Below are positions 46,011 to 56,689 of a DNA stretch of 64,000 nucleotides, in pieces. A program made the position numbers and the translations under genes. Below the pieces are notes generated by a model. That model saw only the letters and a program-made list of their open reading frames with translations. It did no database searches and had not been told where the DNA came from. Source of the DNA: Dipteronia dyeriana (lineage: Eukaryota; Streptophyta; Magnoliopsida; Sapindales; Sapindaceae). Location of the stretch: assembly GCA_032871835.1 (NCBI GenBank), contig CM065301.1, positions 30,574,405 to 30,638,404 on the forward strand, written 5' to 3'. Positions within the stretch are counted from its first letter, which is position 1, and each line of letters begins with the position of its first letter.

Positions 46011-46130
46011 GGGGTCAAAACAATTATTGGCACTATTTGAGGGGGGGTGTTGTGCAAATATCACAACTTTACTAATGTATGTTTAAAAGACACCATTTAA
46101 CGTGTTCAGACGAAAATACCCCGAAATATT
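46011..46130. repeat. Left terminal inverted repeat of MULE copy 2
   Basis: CAATTATTGGCACTATTTGAGG... to AAATACCCCGAAATATT. More similar to the end of copy 1 (9405-9520) than to its own right end. Confidence 0.8.
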
Positions 46131-46431
46131 AAAACAATGAGGAATTTATCGTTTTCTAAGTCAGAGAAAAGCAACAGTCAAACGGATGGGAAAGTAATCA
46201 ACGGTGAAGTGATCGGAACGAGATAACACGAGAACAGCTGTGATTGAGAAAGGTAAGATTTGTTTTTTTTCATCGTTTTTGTTGTTGTTAACTTGCATTA
46301 CATGTTAGAATTGAGTTTTGTTTATAGAAATTGTTGAAACCGGTTTAAATAGAGATCTGAGAATGGTTGTGGTTTAGGTTAGGGTCTGTAATTTGGTTGA
46401 ATATCAGTTGAGGAAGATGAAATCTGGGTTA

Positions 46432-46998
46432 TCGAGACTTTTTGCAAGATAATCGAGCTTATTTGTTGTTGAGTCGAGATTTTATTTTCGTAAAAATTAG
46501 GTTTTGGTAAGTCGAGCTTATTTTGTAATATTTCGAGCTTTTTTTGAATTGGATCGAACTTTTTTGAAAGGGATCGAGCTTTTTTGAAAATAATTCGAGC
46601 TTTTTTCAATAGGGTCGAGCTTTTTTTTTCATTGGATCGAGCTTTTTCATCATGACATCGAGTTTTTTTTAAAATAATATCGAGCTTTTCTTACATAGGA
46701 TCGAGCTTATTTGTTATAGGATCGAGCCTTTTTGAAAGGGATCGATATTTTTTTATATTGGATCTAGCTTTTTCATCATGGGATCAAGTTTTTTTTACAT
46801 AGGATCGAGCTATTTTGTTATGGGATTGAGCATTTTTTCATTGGATCGAGTTTTTTTTTAAAGGGTCTAGCTTTTTTGTCCTTGGATCGAGCTTATTTCT
46901 TATTGGACCGAGCTTTTTTTTAATTGGATCGATCTTTTTTGTCCTTGGATCGAGCTTATTTCTTATAGGACCGAGCTGCTTTACATTGGATCTAGACT
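46432..46998. repeat. 21-bp phased TCGAGCTTTTTT array, left
   Basis: Starts of the TCGA-equivalent: 46432, 46453, 46474, (38) 46512, 46533, 46554, 46574, 46595, 46615, 46637, 46658, 46680, 46701, 46722, 46742, 46763, 46784, 46805, 46826, 46846, 46866, 46887, 46908, 46929, 46950, 46971, 46991. Units are TCGAG(C/T)TTTTTT plus a variable 8-9 bp, often ending GGA. The spacer diverges while the 21-bp step persists. Confidence 0.95.
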
Positions 46999-47059
46999 TT
47001 TAATTTTGGTTACGAAATTTGTTCTGTTTAATGATGTTGTATTTGTGCTACATTGCAGA

Positions 47060-50000
47060 TGAGAAATAGGTTGGGGATTTGCTTAAAACTTTAAAAGGAG
47101 ACTGATACGAGGGCAAATTGACTCGACACAACTATTTTGATGCCCTTGGCCATATAGACGAAGCGCTGAACCGGGTCCTTGTAGAATTTGCAGATGAAGA
47201 TCGCGTCGATTCATGGCATCATGTTTCGGCCATTTCTCGACGATGCATCGGGAGATGAAGTTTTCGGGTGGTATTATCCATCGGTTGCTTTTGAGGGAGC
47301 TGCATCATAATGGCCCAACAGATGAGATACAGTTCATGTTAGGGAACCAGTCGGTGAGGTTTTCGAAGGTGAAATTTTGTTTGATCACCAGATTACGGTT
47401 TGGAGTTGTACCAGACACGACCAAGTATACAGCAGTGGAGAATGGCATACATCAATGGTACTTTTTCTGGAGCCGATGAGGTCTCGTTGGAGGAGATTAG
47501 GGGTGTTGTCACCGTCGCAGAGTTCAGAAAGGCGTACGATGCTGTCAAGCTCTGCCTCATATATATGCTGAACTAGATACTGATGGGGGTGGATGAGAGA
47601 TTCAAGATTCCAGTTTGGCAGTTTCAACTGGTTGAGGATCTCGATACGTTCGACGCGTTCCCGTGGGGTGCCCATATGTTCATGCATTCTATTTTCTCAT
47701 TCAAGCATACACTTGACGAGCGATGAGATGGGTTCGAGTGATGCCAGCAGGAAAAGGGTGCTGACGTACACACGGTGGAGACCTACAACATATACAGTCT
47801 ATCTCATGCCCTATTGGTAAAAACTTCGAATTACAAGTTGTACTTTATTGGTGTTGTCCTTAATGTTATGGTTAGTTATCGGAATTATCTTTGATGCAGG
47901 TACTTGCTTTCGAGGTGATCCCTGATTTGGCCAAAGAGTTCGGTGCCCGGAGGGTTACAGATCTGACTCCCCATATTTTGAAGTGGGAGTTGACCAAACA
48001 ACCGAGAGTTAAGAAGTTGGCAAAGATTTTCAAAGCCAGGGTATGTATTTAATTTGTTAATGTTTTTATTAGTTAATATTTGTACAATTACATTGTTCTA
48101 ACTAATATTTCAGATGTTTGCGAGGAAGGAATTGGTGGCCACACCAGCTAAGAGACAGACAACGTACTATACCGGGCTAAACTAAGGGGGAGCCTGTATT
48201 TAGAAGATGACAGGGATGATATGCCGCCTCCGGTCCCTGATCAGACTACCTTTGGCGGGAACAGTGGTATAGAGGGTAGGGGTTCAACAGACAGGACTAG
48301 TGACAGTGAGGGATCTGAGCCCGCTGTTGGGGGTTTAAGGCCCAGTGATAGTGAGAGATATGAGACAGACCCTCAACGAGAAAGGCATAGGCATAGACGG
48401 GTTCAGTTTACCACCCCCGGACATGGTACATCTGTAGGGGATTCCCGTGGGGGTATTGGACGTGATGGAGAGGTAAGTTGAAAACAAAGTTTAGTGTATT
48501 TTTTAACACGTGTTGATAGTTTTGTACTAACAATGTAGACATGATTTCAGGCTCCGTGGGTAGATCTGTTAAAAGATGTACGTGAAGCCCTCCGGAAGAG
48601 TGAAGAGGATCGACAACGTCAACACTTGGAGTTGGTGGATATGATCCGGAAGAGTGATGAGGATCCAGGGTTTCAGGGGTCGACCATGCGTACACACCGG
48701 GATGACCCCCCACCTCCTGATCCAGACTTTAGTCCTAGAGACTGGACTGATAGGGATACTGTGGGGACAGACATGACAGGTGAAAGTATCTAGGACCCGC
48801 CTACCAGGGGGTAGGTCTGGAGAGGCAACCTCAGTCGCATACCAGCGATAGTAGGATTGCTTCACGTACAGTTGTCGGGTCGGACCTCCTAACTGTCCTA
48901 TCTAGGTCTACCTAGGCTTAGCGGTCCCCCCCACCTCCCAGCATATCGATTTAGCCACATCGGTCCCCTCCCCCACCGAGCATGTCTGTGGTGTCGGCAC
49001 GGTCCCCTCCCCCTGGATAGCATGACGACCTAGGGTCTGTGGTCCCCTCCACCGCCCATCACATCAATTCAGACTCAGTGGCCCACTACACCGCCCAGCA
49101 CATCGATCGAGCTATAGAGCTCATCGGAGGCTGGACTACCGTACAGGAAGCGTTTAGTTAAGCGCAGATGGCAATTGATGAGCCCTTACACAGATCCATA
49201 CCGGCCAAAGAGGTTGAAGAAACAGCTCGAGTTCGTGGAACACATTTTTGACCCCTACAGACTAGTGGACGCTGACCAGCTTGCGGCATACAATGCCTTC
49301 AAGGGGAACATCAACGGGGAACTGTGAGTCCAACTTCTTCTAATAAAAATGGTTGTATATTTAATGTTTATTCAAATTTACCTAAAGCTAATTCAATCAT
49401 TAAACATGCATGATGTGGACGTACTGGCACCAGTGGACGCCGGATGGTTCATGCGTATGCAGTCCAACTTCTTGGACTTGGAGGACACGGTACGTACTTA
49501 CGTGATTTTCATATTGACGTTTGTGTAAGTAATGTTGTATTGTTAACAATTCATTAGTTATATTGTCTGTCAGCATGTGGACGTATACCTCCATATTCTT
49601 TGCAAGCGTCAACGAGGATTCCCCACTGTGTACAACCAGAGGATCAACGTATTGGGTACACAATTTTATGTAAGTAGTTTTAATTTTTTGGAATTGAATC
49701 GCATTTTATGGTTTTTTATTATTAATACGATATTGTCAATGATTGTATGTACAACCACTTATGTTGTTACAGTGGGAGAGGATAATGCCTCATGATTCGT
49801 ACGGGGATATGACCACGGCAAGGTGAAATGTGTTACAGTCCCGATGGTTGGAAGAAGACCTTCAGACGGTCTGTGGAACAACCACGAGTGAAAACCGCCC
49901 ATGGAACGAGGTTGACCTGGTAAGTGTTAGACGATGGAAATGATTTAAAATATAAACTGTTCATATATCCTGACCTAACACCGTATGTATACTATTATAG

Positions 50001-50495
50001 GTCCTGATTCCATGCAATATTGGGGGCCAACATTGGGTGATGGTGACCGTCGACCTTATTCTCGAAAAGATTGAGATATTTGACCCCTGGAGACAGGAAG
50101 TCCCTCATTATATCGGGAAGCAGCAGGTCCGGCCATTACGGTGGTTTTACCCTCCATGTTGAATGACACGGGGTTCCACACTGCACGACGAGGTGGTCGT
50201 CAGCCGTTCCCTAAGAAAAATAAGCCCTTCTCGGCCAGCGTTGCCTACTTCTACAATTCCCTACAAAAAAAATCGTAAGACATTCTATTTCATTCACGTG
50301 CTTAGATATTCTTTAAGAACGATTTATAACGGTTTTTTATGTGTCCAATTGCAGAGGTAATTGTGGTCCCCATAGTTTGAGACTTATCGAGTACCTACTG
50401 GCTGGTCGAAGCCCTTTTGATTGGTCAGAGGACAACATGGGGATAATTCTGGAGAAAATGGTTGTAGAGATTTTTTGTAACTCTAGGCCCGCCTA
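47060..50495 (+). pseudogene. MULE cargo gene: DUF1985 domain plus Ulp1-type cysteine protease
   Basis: Ulp1 proteases cleave SUMO from proteins; this captured relative has no proven role. Exons by eye: DUF1985 (47061-47830; HREMKFSGGIIHRLLLRELH, frameshifted near 47090, 47210 and 47480), VIPDLAKEFGARRVTDLTPH exon (47898-48041, donor GTATGT), MFARKELVATP exon (48116-48472, donor GTAAGT), a Pro/Ser-rich exon with RPKRLKKQLEFVEHIFDPYR ending NINGEL (about 48551-49325, donor GTGAGT), two exons to LGTQFY (49673), then the protease: LIPCNIGGQHWVMVTVDL with the His, IEIFDPWRQ with the Asp, and, after a stop near 50161, GNCGPHSLRLIEYLLAGRSP with the nucleophile Cys. It ends near 50495. Acceptors such as GCAG precede several exons. 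Confidence 0.85.
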
Positions 50496-50678
50496 GTGAT
50501 TGGTTGTATATTACCATTTTTTTATGTACAAAGACATGTAATTAATTCATGAATATTAATTCATTCAGTATTAATTCAATAATATTAATTCATTCATTAA
50601 TAAGTAATTATTGCAATTCCAAATTATTACAATCTGATACAATTCCAAATGTTTACAATGTGCTCAAAACTTTGTCAT

Positions 50679-53436
50679 TCAGTCCCTATTAGAGTCAATG
50701 TTAGGGCACGTCTGTTTGTTGTGTCCAATTGAATGGCAGATGCTATACTTGCGACGGTATTCATCGGGAACACCTCTGTTTGGACCTTCATTAATCATAG
50801 GTGGATTAGAACATCTCCTGGAATTATGCTCTGGTTGTCCACATCTTCTACAGGATTGTGTAGTTGTCCTCTTCGAAGACGAGATATGGCGACCCGCCCT
50901 CAGACGTCCTACTTGTCTCCTGGAGTTTTGATTCAAAATCACCCTCTGAGCAATGTCAGATGGCACAACCCAAGTGGAAGGATCTCCTACTTGCATAATA
51001 GAAACCAAGTACGCATCAATAAGTGTCTGTTTCTTGTAGTAGTCCGAACACAAAGTTGTCAAGTCCAAGTTTTGATCTCTGTAAAAAGCATTGAAAACGA
51101 TCAGCTTCACGTTTCAGTAATAATCACCTCACAATAAAACTTGAAAGTAATGTACCGTGCCACCGCAAGAGCGTGAGAACATGGAAAATGATCCATTTGG
51201 AATTTGTTGCAAGTACAAGTCTTCCAGGCTAAGTCAACAATCCACTGTTTTCCAGACCATTTGATCGAGAAAATATTCCAGTCTACTGGATTAACTGTAA
51301 AAAAACCACACTTATCCACATGTTTTAAGAGCACAAGATGTGCTGCATCGGTCAACTGATGACGCATGGTTTGTGCAGCTCTATAGCGATCGTGAAACCA
51401 CCGTTATAGCATATTCCTAATGAACTCAGCCAGAGTCAACATAGGCAGTTGACATGCAAATTTTAGGCATGAGTTTATGCATTCTGCAGCATTTGTTATC
51501 ATCACCCTGTACCTTCTGTCTGGGCAGTGTACACGGGATCACTTGTGTGAACCGACATCAATTACATAATCATATGCATTCGGGTACAAGTTTCATAACT
51601 CTTCCATGTGCTGGTTCTATTGCAACTCGGTGTACGCTCGAGCTATTTTATCCATTATTACGGCAACATCCTTTATATGATATCGCTTCTTAATATTTCA
51701 TAAAAGTGCCAACAACATATGGCATGGGTGGCAAAAGAGAACACTATAGAAATCCCTGCTTTAATGCTTGCATGTCGATCATAAATGAATACCAAATCAT
51801 CTATATGGCCAAAGGCACCTTTCAAGCAATCCAAAAACCACTCCCATGATAGGTTGTTTTTCGAGCCACCGTACCCAAAAGCAATTGGATAAACTTGTTC
51901 ATTCCCATCTTGTGCCGTTGCAACAAACATTGTGCCCCCGAATCTACCCTTTAAATGGGTACCATCAACGACAATAACTGGAAGCATAAACGTCCGGAAT
52001 CCTCAAAATGAGGCACCAATCGACATGAAAAAGTACAGAAATTTACCATCTTCGTCGCACTGTAAGTCAGTGATTGTGCCAGAATTTTTTTGTTCCAAAA
52101 TGTAACCAAATGATGGAAGCAGTTGGAAGGTTTCCTCATGCGTTCCATATGTCAGTGACAACGCATAATCGAGGGCAGCGTGTGCCTTACTGTACATGAT
52201 TTGGATTCCATACATTGATTTCATGTCGGCGATTATGTCCTTCAGACGCATTAGTCGACCATCTTGTTGTTGAAGTCTAGGTGCAATAACTTCTCCAATT
52301 ATGACTGCACTAGCTTGTCGGTGGCGGCGGTGAATTTCCTCTAACAGATAAGTGTGTTCGTTGATAAAACTTCTTACTTGAAAGTATGTGCCTTCATCTC
52401 TCCTCACCGCTCTTAACTTCCACGTACAATTTCCCATCAAACAAACTAGATGTAATGTTGTCTTATTGGACCTTTTCACCTTCCACTTGAAGTTCTGTCG
52501 CATTGCAAAATGGCCTACTAGTCTCTTGAAATCCTTTTTCGTTGGAAAAAATTGCCTTTTATATATCATGCTTATAGGTTCATCTTCAACCAAGTTCCTG
52601 CTTCCAGCTATACCAAACGAATATGATTCTGCTCCTAAAATAACCCATGTTGTGGCATTATCAGAATCATCTGAAGTTACATTAGCCCGAACGTCGGAGG
52701 TCCCAGCTATATCTGGTGCACTGGAACTAAAGTGTGTACATGTCTTACACGTCTTACACGTCTTTCCGTTTGGACAGGTTCTTCATAATCCTCATTGTCC
52801 TTTACATTTTCTACAGAATTTGAATTGCCTTTCTTATCCACCTCATGAATCAGCCTAACATTCGGTGTTGTATTCTGCTTATTGTTGATGTCATTGTAGA
52901 TTTTATTGTATTGGTGGTTGTACTGTCTACCTCATCTCAATTTGACAACCAAGTACATCGTCGAATTGAGGTCCCAGTATATTATCATTGGTGGCTACTT
53001 CCAGTGGGACAACAAATATATTTTCCCGACCATCAATCCTACTTCTTTCTGTGAACAACTGGTTGATTCCGCCTGACGATCAAAATTGTTGGGTGTTATC
53101 ACGATGAGGGATATCTTCACCAATGACACTTCATGCTGGCCTCTTGATTAGACTAACACATACTTGAGGCATCATTCTATCTTCCCCTAGCATAAACTGA
53201 ACATCATCATTGTTTCTTATAAATATACGACATGTAGTTCCAGGAACAATTGATATAGACTGTAGATCAACACTGTATTTGTTCTCATCAAACTTCACAG
53301 TGGTTTGCACTTTCGACACCAGTTCGTCGTAACTTAAATTCTTTGACACATACAAACCTTGGTTATCGGAACCTAAATACCTATGATTTCGGTCGGGTAA
53401 TTGCTCCCATCGACCGTTGTAAGATATGACTATTCT
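50679..53436 (-). pseudogene. Mutator-like (MuDR-type) transposase
   Basis: Cut-and-paste transposase of the MULE. N-terminal module at 53436-53131 (MVRIVISYNGRWEQLPDRNH, DVQFMLGEDRMMPQVCV). A degraded linker follows, then the MuDR N-terminal/DNA-binding domain from 52593 (KRQFFPTKKDFKRLVGHFAM, CLMGNCTWKLRAVRRDEG). The MULE catalytic domain is at about 52005-51690 (LPVIVVDGTHLKGRFGGTMF, with first Asp; VFIYDRHASIKAGI, second Asp; ATHAICCWHFYE). A SWIM finger follows (CTCNKFQMDHFPCSHALAVA, about 51200), then two CX2CX4HX4C knuckles (CRRCGQPEHNSRRC and CSICHSIGHNKQTC, about 50815 and 50735). Disruptions: TGA at 52003-52005, a frameshift near 51690, stops between 51640 and 51400, and a broken linker 52600-53130. 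The region 51690-51370 is still readable as transposase in another frame. Confidence 0.9.
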
Positions 53437-53545
53437 CACCATATCCATTGTCCTGTCCATCATCAAAAACCAATATTAAGAAATAAAAATTTAATATTAA
53501 ATTTACAGTTATAAAGGATTAAACAAAAATCAAAAGTATAACCGA

Positions 53546-53935
53546 TCGAGTTTTTTTTTACTGATCGAGCTTTTTTTGTACATGAACGAGCCGTTTTTGT
53601 ACATGAACGAGCCGTTTTTGTACATGATCGAGCCGTTTTTATACATGATAGAGTTTTTTTGAACGGGATCGAACTTTTTTTGTTAAGGACCGAGCTCTAT
53701 TTGTACATCATCGAGCTTTTTTTAATATGGCTCTAGCTTTTTTCAAATATGGCTCGATCTTTTTATTTCAGGGATTGAGCTTTTTTGTGAGGAATCGAGT
53801 TTTTTTTGTTAGGAATCGGGTTTTGTTTTGTGTCGGATGGAGGTTTTTATGTGAGGGATCGAGTTTTTTTTTAGGGATCGAGCTTTTTTTCAAATGTTTC
53901 GAGCTTTTTTTAAATGCTTCCCAGCTTTTATACCC
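53546..53935. repeat. 21-bp phased TCGAGCTTTTTT array, right
   Basis: Unit starts at 53546, 53565, 53586, 53607, 53628, 53649, 53669, 53690, 53711, 53732, 53754, 53775, 53795, 53816, (43, one unit lost) 53859, 53878, 53899, 53919. It reads in the same direction as the left array, not inverted, although the termini are inverted. Confidence 0.92.
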
Positions 53936-54264
53936 AAGATTTTAAACTTGTTTGTACCACTTCAAATCAAGTCGGCTAAATATATATACAAAAAAAATGC
54001 ATACATGTTTATTCATTATTTTTTTAAAGTTTACAACTCCCAGAAATAAACAAAAAAAATTGAGACAACACGTTCATAAATATTCATACATTGTTATACC
54101 ACACAGAAATACAAGAAAAAATAGAAATGAAGATTAGAAATATTAATTTACCTTCTTGTGCAATAACTAGAATAGAGCTCGTTTTTTGAAGAGATACCCG
54201 GAGTAGTTGATTGATTTTCAAACAACTTTTTTGGACGACAGAGGCTTTTAAAGAATAAAGAATC

Positions 54265-54384
54265 GATTATTTAAGGGCAATTTCTGTAGCTCACCATAAT
54301 AGGTGCCTTTTAAACTTAACTTATTATAACGGCGACATCACTGCAACTCACCAAAAAAAAGGTGACATTTCTCACCATTTCCAC
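54265..54384. repeat. Right terminal inverted repeat of MULE copy 2
   Basis: GGGCAATTTCTGTAGCTCAC ... CTCACCATTTCCAC, immediately followed by the TSD TATATGTAG. An end of the type GGTGACATTTCTCACCATTT is also recognisable at 25218-25238 in the small MULE. Confidence 0.8.
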
Positions 54385-54394
54385 TATATGTAGA

Positions 54395-55095
54395 AAATTC
54401 CACTGAAGATTCGTCGTATATCTCTCACTGCAACTACAAGCTGGTATGCTATTTCAAATTATTTTCTGTAATTGTGTCGACAGATATATGAAATGAGAAT
54501 AATTATCAATAAAAAAAAACATATAATAATTTATGATTCACTAATTAACTAGGAATTATATGTGTTATCTTTCATGTAACCAAATAGCAATATAAGGCTT
54601 AAATCTTTTCTCGAAGCTAATTATATATGTGTTTGTTCATGAATTTTGATATCATTTAGTCTATATACTCCTTTTTATGGAATTAAATTCTATTTTCTGG
54701 ACATGTCTGATTACAGACATCCTCGTTCTCCACTCTGTCTCTATGAATAAATAATAGAATTAAGAAAGTAGATGATAAAATTGTGATTCTTTTTTTTTCT
54801 CTCTTTCTCTCTTTTGTTCAAATTTTACTACAAAACATCTTCATGACATTATCTTGGGAAAATTGCACAAACATTCCCAAAATTTTATCAATATTAGGGA
54901 TGTGCATTTTCCTATGGGGCTCCATCCCCATTTTGAAGCAAATTTAAAAAATTTGTCCCTGAAATTCTAAATAGGGGCGGGGGCGGGGGCGGGGGCGGGG
55001 AACCTCCTCCACACCTATTTTCCCATGTCCTAAATGGGGGTGGGACGCATTTCTCCATTTTACTCATATTATATATATATATGTATGTATATATA
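54395..55095. other. Stretch without a gene; G-rich repeat
   Basis: No ORF with resemblance. From about 54893 to 55050 (AGGGATGTGCATTTTCC ... GGGGGTGGGACGCATTTCTCC) it looks like a short decayed hAT-type MITE containing a (GGGGGC)4 tract at 54974-55000. Confidence 0.5.
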
Positions 55096-55256
55096 CAGTG
55101 GTTTTCCAGTCGGTGCACACTGATATAAGCGTTGCATGTGGACCATTGATTATGAAGAAGTTTTGATAAGTGTATACACTTTGAGTCAAAGTATGTAAAT
55201 CTAATGGTCCATATCCAACGCACTGACAAATTCATATCAGTGCGTACTGACTTAAA

Positions 55257-55263
<7 letters not shown>
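55096..55263. mobile_element. Foldback MITE (about 168 bp)
   Basis: Left GTGCACACTGATATAAGCG and TGTGGACCATTGATTATG are matched in inverted order by right TCTAATGGTCCATATCC and TTCATATCAGTGCGTACTGA. Flanked by TA repeats on both sides, so a TA-type TSD is possible but unreadable. A (TA)n tract follows at 55263-55305. Confidence 0.65.
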
Positions 55264-55305
<42 letters not shown>

Positions 55306-55310
<5 letters not shown>

Positions 55311-56676
55311 AAACTAATTAACTCGATTAACCCTACTAAATGCAATAAAAGTAGTAGGCATAATGCTTGTCTTGGATTGGTTTTCTAATTCACTAATATG
55401 CAAAAATGCAATAAACTAAATGACACAAAAGCTCACACAAAAATATGAATATGAGGGAAGCGCTAGGGAATCAATGCAACCTAATTAAACTACTCAATGT
55501 AATCCACAAGTCTCATTAAAGTACTTAAATCCAATTGATAGGGTTTGTTTCATGAAGCACCTAATCCTTCCTATTACTCACACACAGTCATGTAATGAGT
55601 AATGGTTAGAATTAATTTTTAATTAAAACTGTAAACCAAATCACACATAGCATGGTCATGCATATGGAAATTTTCTCAATTATTAAGCTTGTAGTTAAGG
55701 ATTAAATGGGATGGTCACCCACATCTAACCCTCGACATCATATATAAAATAATCCTAACACAAATATTCATTGAGGTCTCGTTTGAATATAAGTAAAGGA
55801 ATTAGAGTAAGTATTTCAATAAAAGAGACTAATAAGGAATTTAATTAAAAACTATTAGACTATAGGATTACAAAGAGTTGTTTAACCGGTTACATTAATC
55901 CCTGAACTTAGAGATTAGTTACACATCAAGGAAAAGAAATAAAACCAAGAAGAGTTAAAGAAGAAACCCAAGTTGGTCATTTGAGGTTCCTTGATTTGTA
56001 AGCTACCTCTTATTGCTTTCCAAGGTTCCAAGATGGATGAAGAATGAAAATGTCTAAGGATAGTCATAAAAGGGTAAAGGTGTCCAAAAGTTTGTGTGGC
56101 TAATGTTACATCACCAAAATCTAAGATGGGTATTTATATGGGTCAAAAAACAGGTCAGGAATCAACCAAGAAACACGTGCTGATGGACTGTCGCCTTCTA
56201 ACATGCCGTGGTCGTCTATGACGACAATTCGACCGTGACACCTTGCTTTTTCGTTTCTGCATCTTCTTTCCAGATGACACTTCGAGTGACACTGGTTAGA
56301 AAGGTTGTTGTCGCTTGATGTGTCGCGGTCTCCCATGACGACAATTCGACAGCGATACATCGCTTCCTTCTTTTTCACGTGTGTTCTTCAAGTGACACTA
56401 TATGCGACACATAAAACACGTTTTTGTCGCCTGTTATGTCGCGTCCTTCCATGACGACGCACAATGACCTTGACATCTTGTGTCTTTTTGTCCAAGTTTC
56501 CAATTTCTAGCTCTTTTGGGTCCGAACTTTACTCATTTCTCCCGTATGATGCCTCTAATGCAAAATCTTGCAAAAACACTTAATCGAGCCATTAAACACT
56601 TGACTTTACCCGAGAATTGGGGAATAAGCATAGGATTGGGAACTCAAATTCTAGTGTTATTGTGGCTCGATCAACA
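55306..56676 (-). repeat. 3' LTR of the Athila-like element (1371 bp)
   Basis: TGTTGAAACTAATT ... GGCTCGATCAACA, with TGTTGA/TCAACA ends. On the minus strand it follows the polypurine tract CTAGGTTTGGGGG. It contains three direct units about 117 bp apart around CCATGACGACAATTCGAC (ATGACG at 56218, 56335 and 56451), then a TATA box (CCATATAAATACCC, 56126-56143) on the minus strand. Confidence 0.75.
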
Positions 56677-56689
56677 CCCCCAAACCTAG

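Larger units (their letters stand above)
46011..54384. mobile_element. Complete MULE (copy 2) with transposase and DUF1985/Ulp1 cargo, 8.4 kb
   Basis: Flanked by a perfect TSD TATATGTAG (46001-46009 and 54385-54393; a tenth base, A, also matches). Diverged terminal inverted repeats of about 115 bp (46011-46130; 54265-54384) share AGTTTAAAAGGCACC / TGTTTAAAAGACACC and ACTTTACTAA / AGTTATAATAA blocks. Between them: 21-bp array, cargo gene (plus), short gap, Mutator-type transposase gene (minus, convergent), second 21-bp array. Both genes carry stops or frameshifts. The 9-bp TSD and gene content identify a Mutator-like element. Confidence 0.92.
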
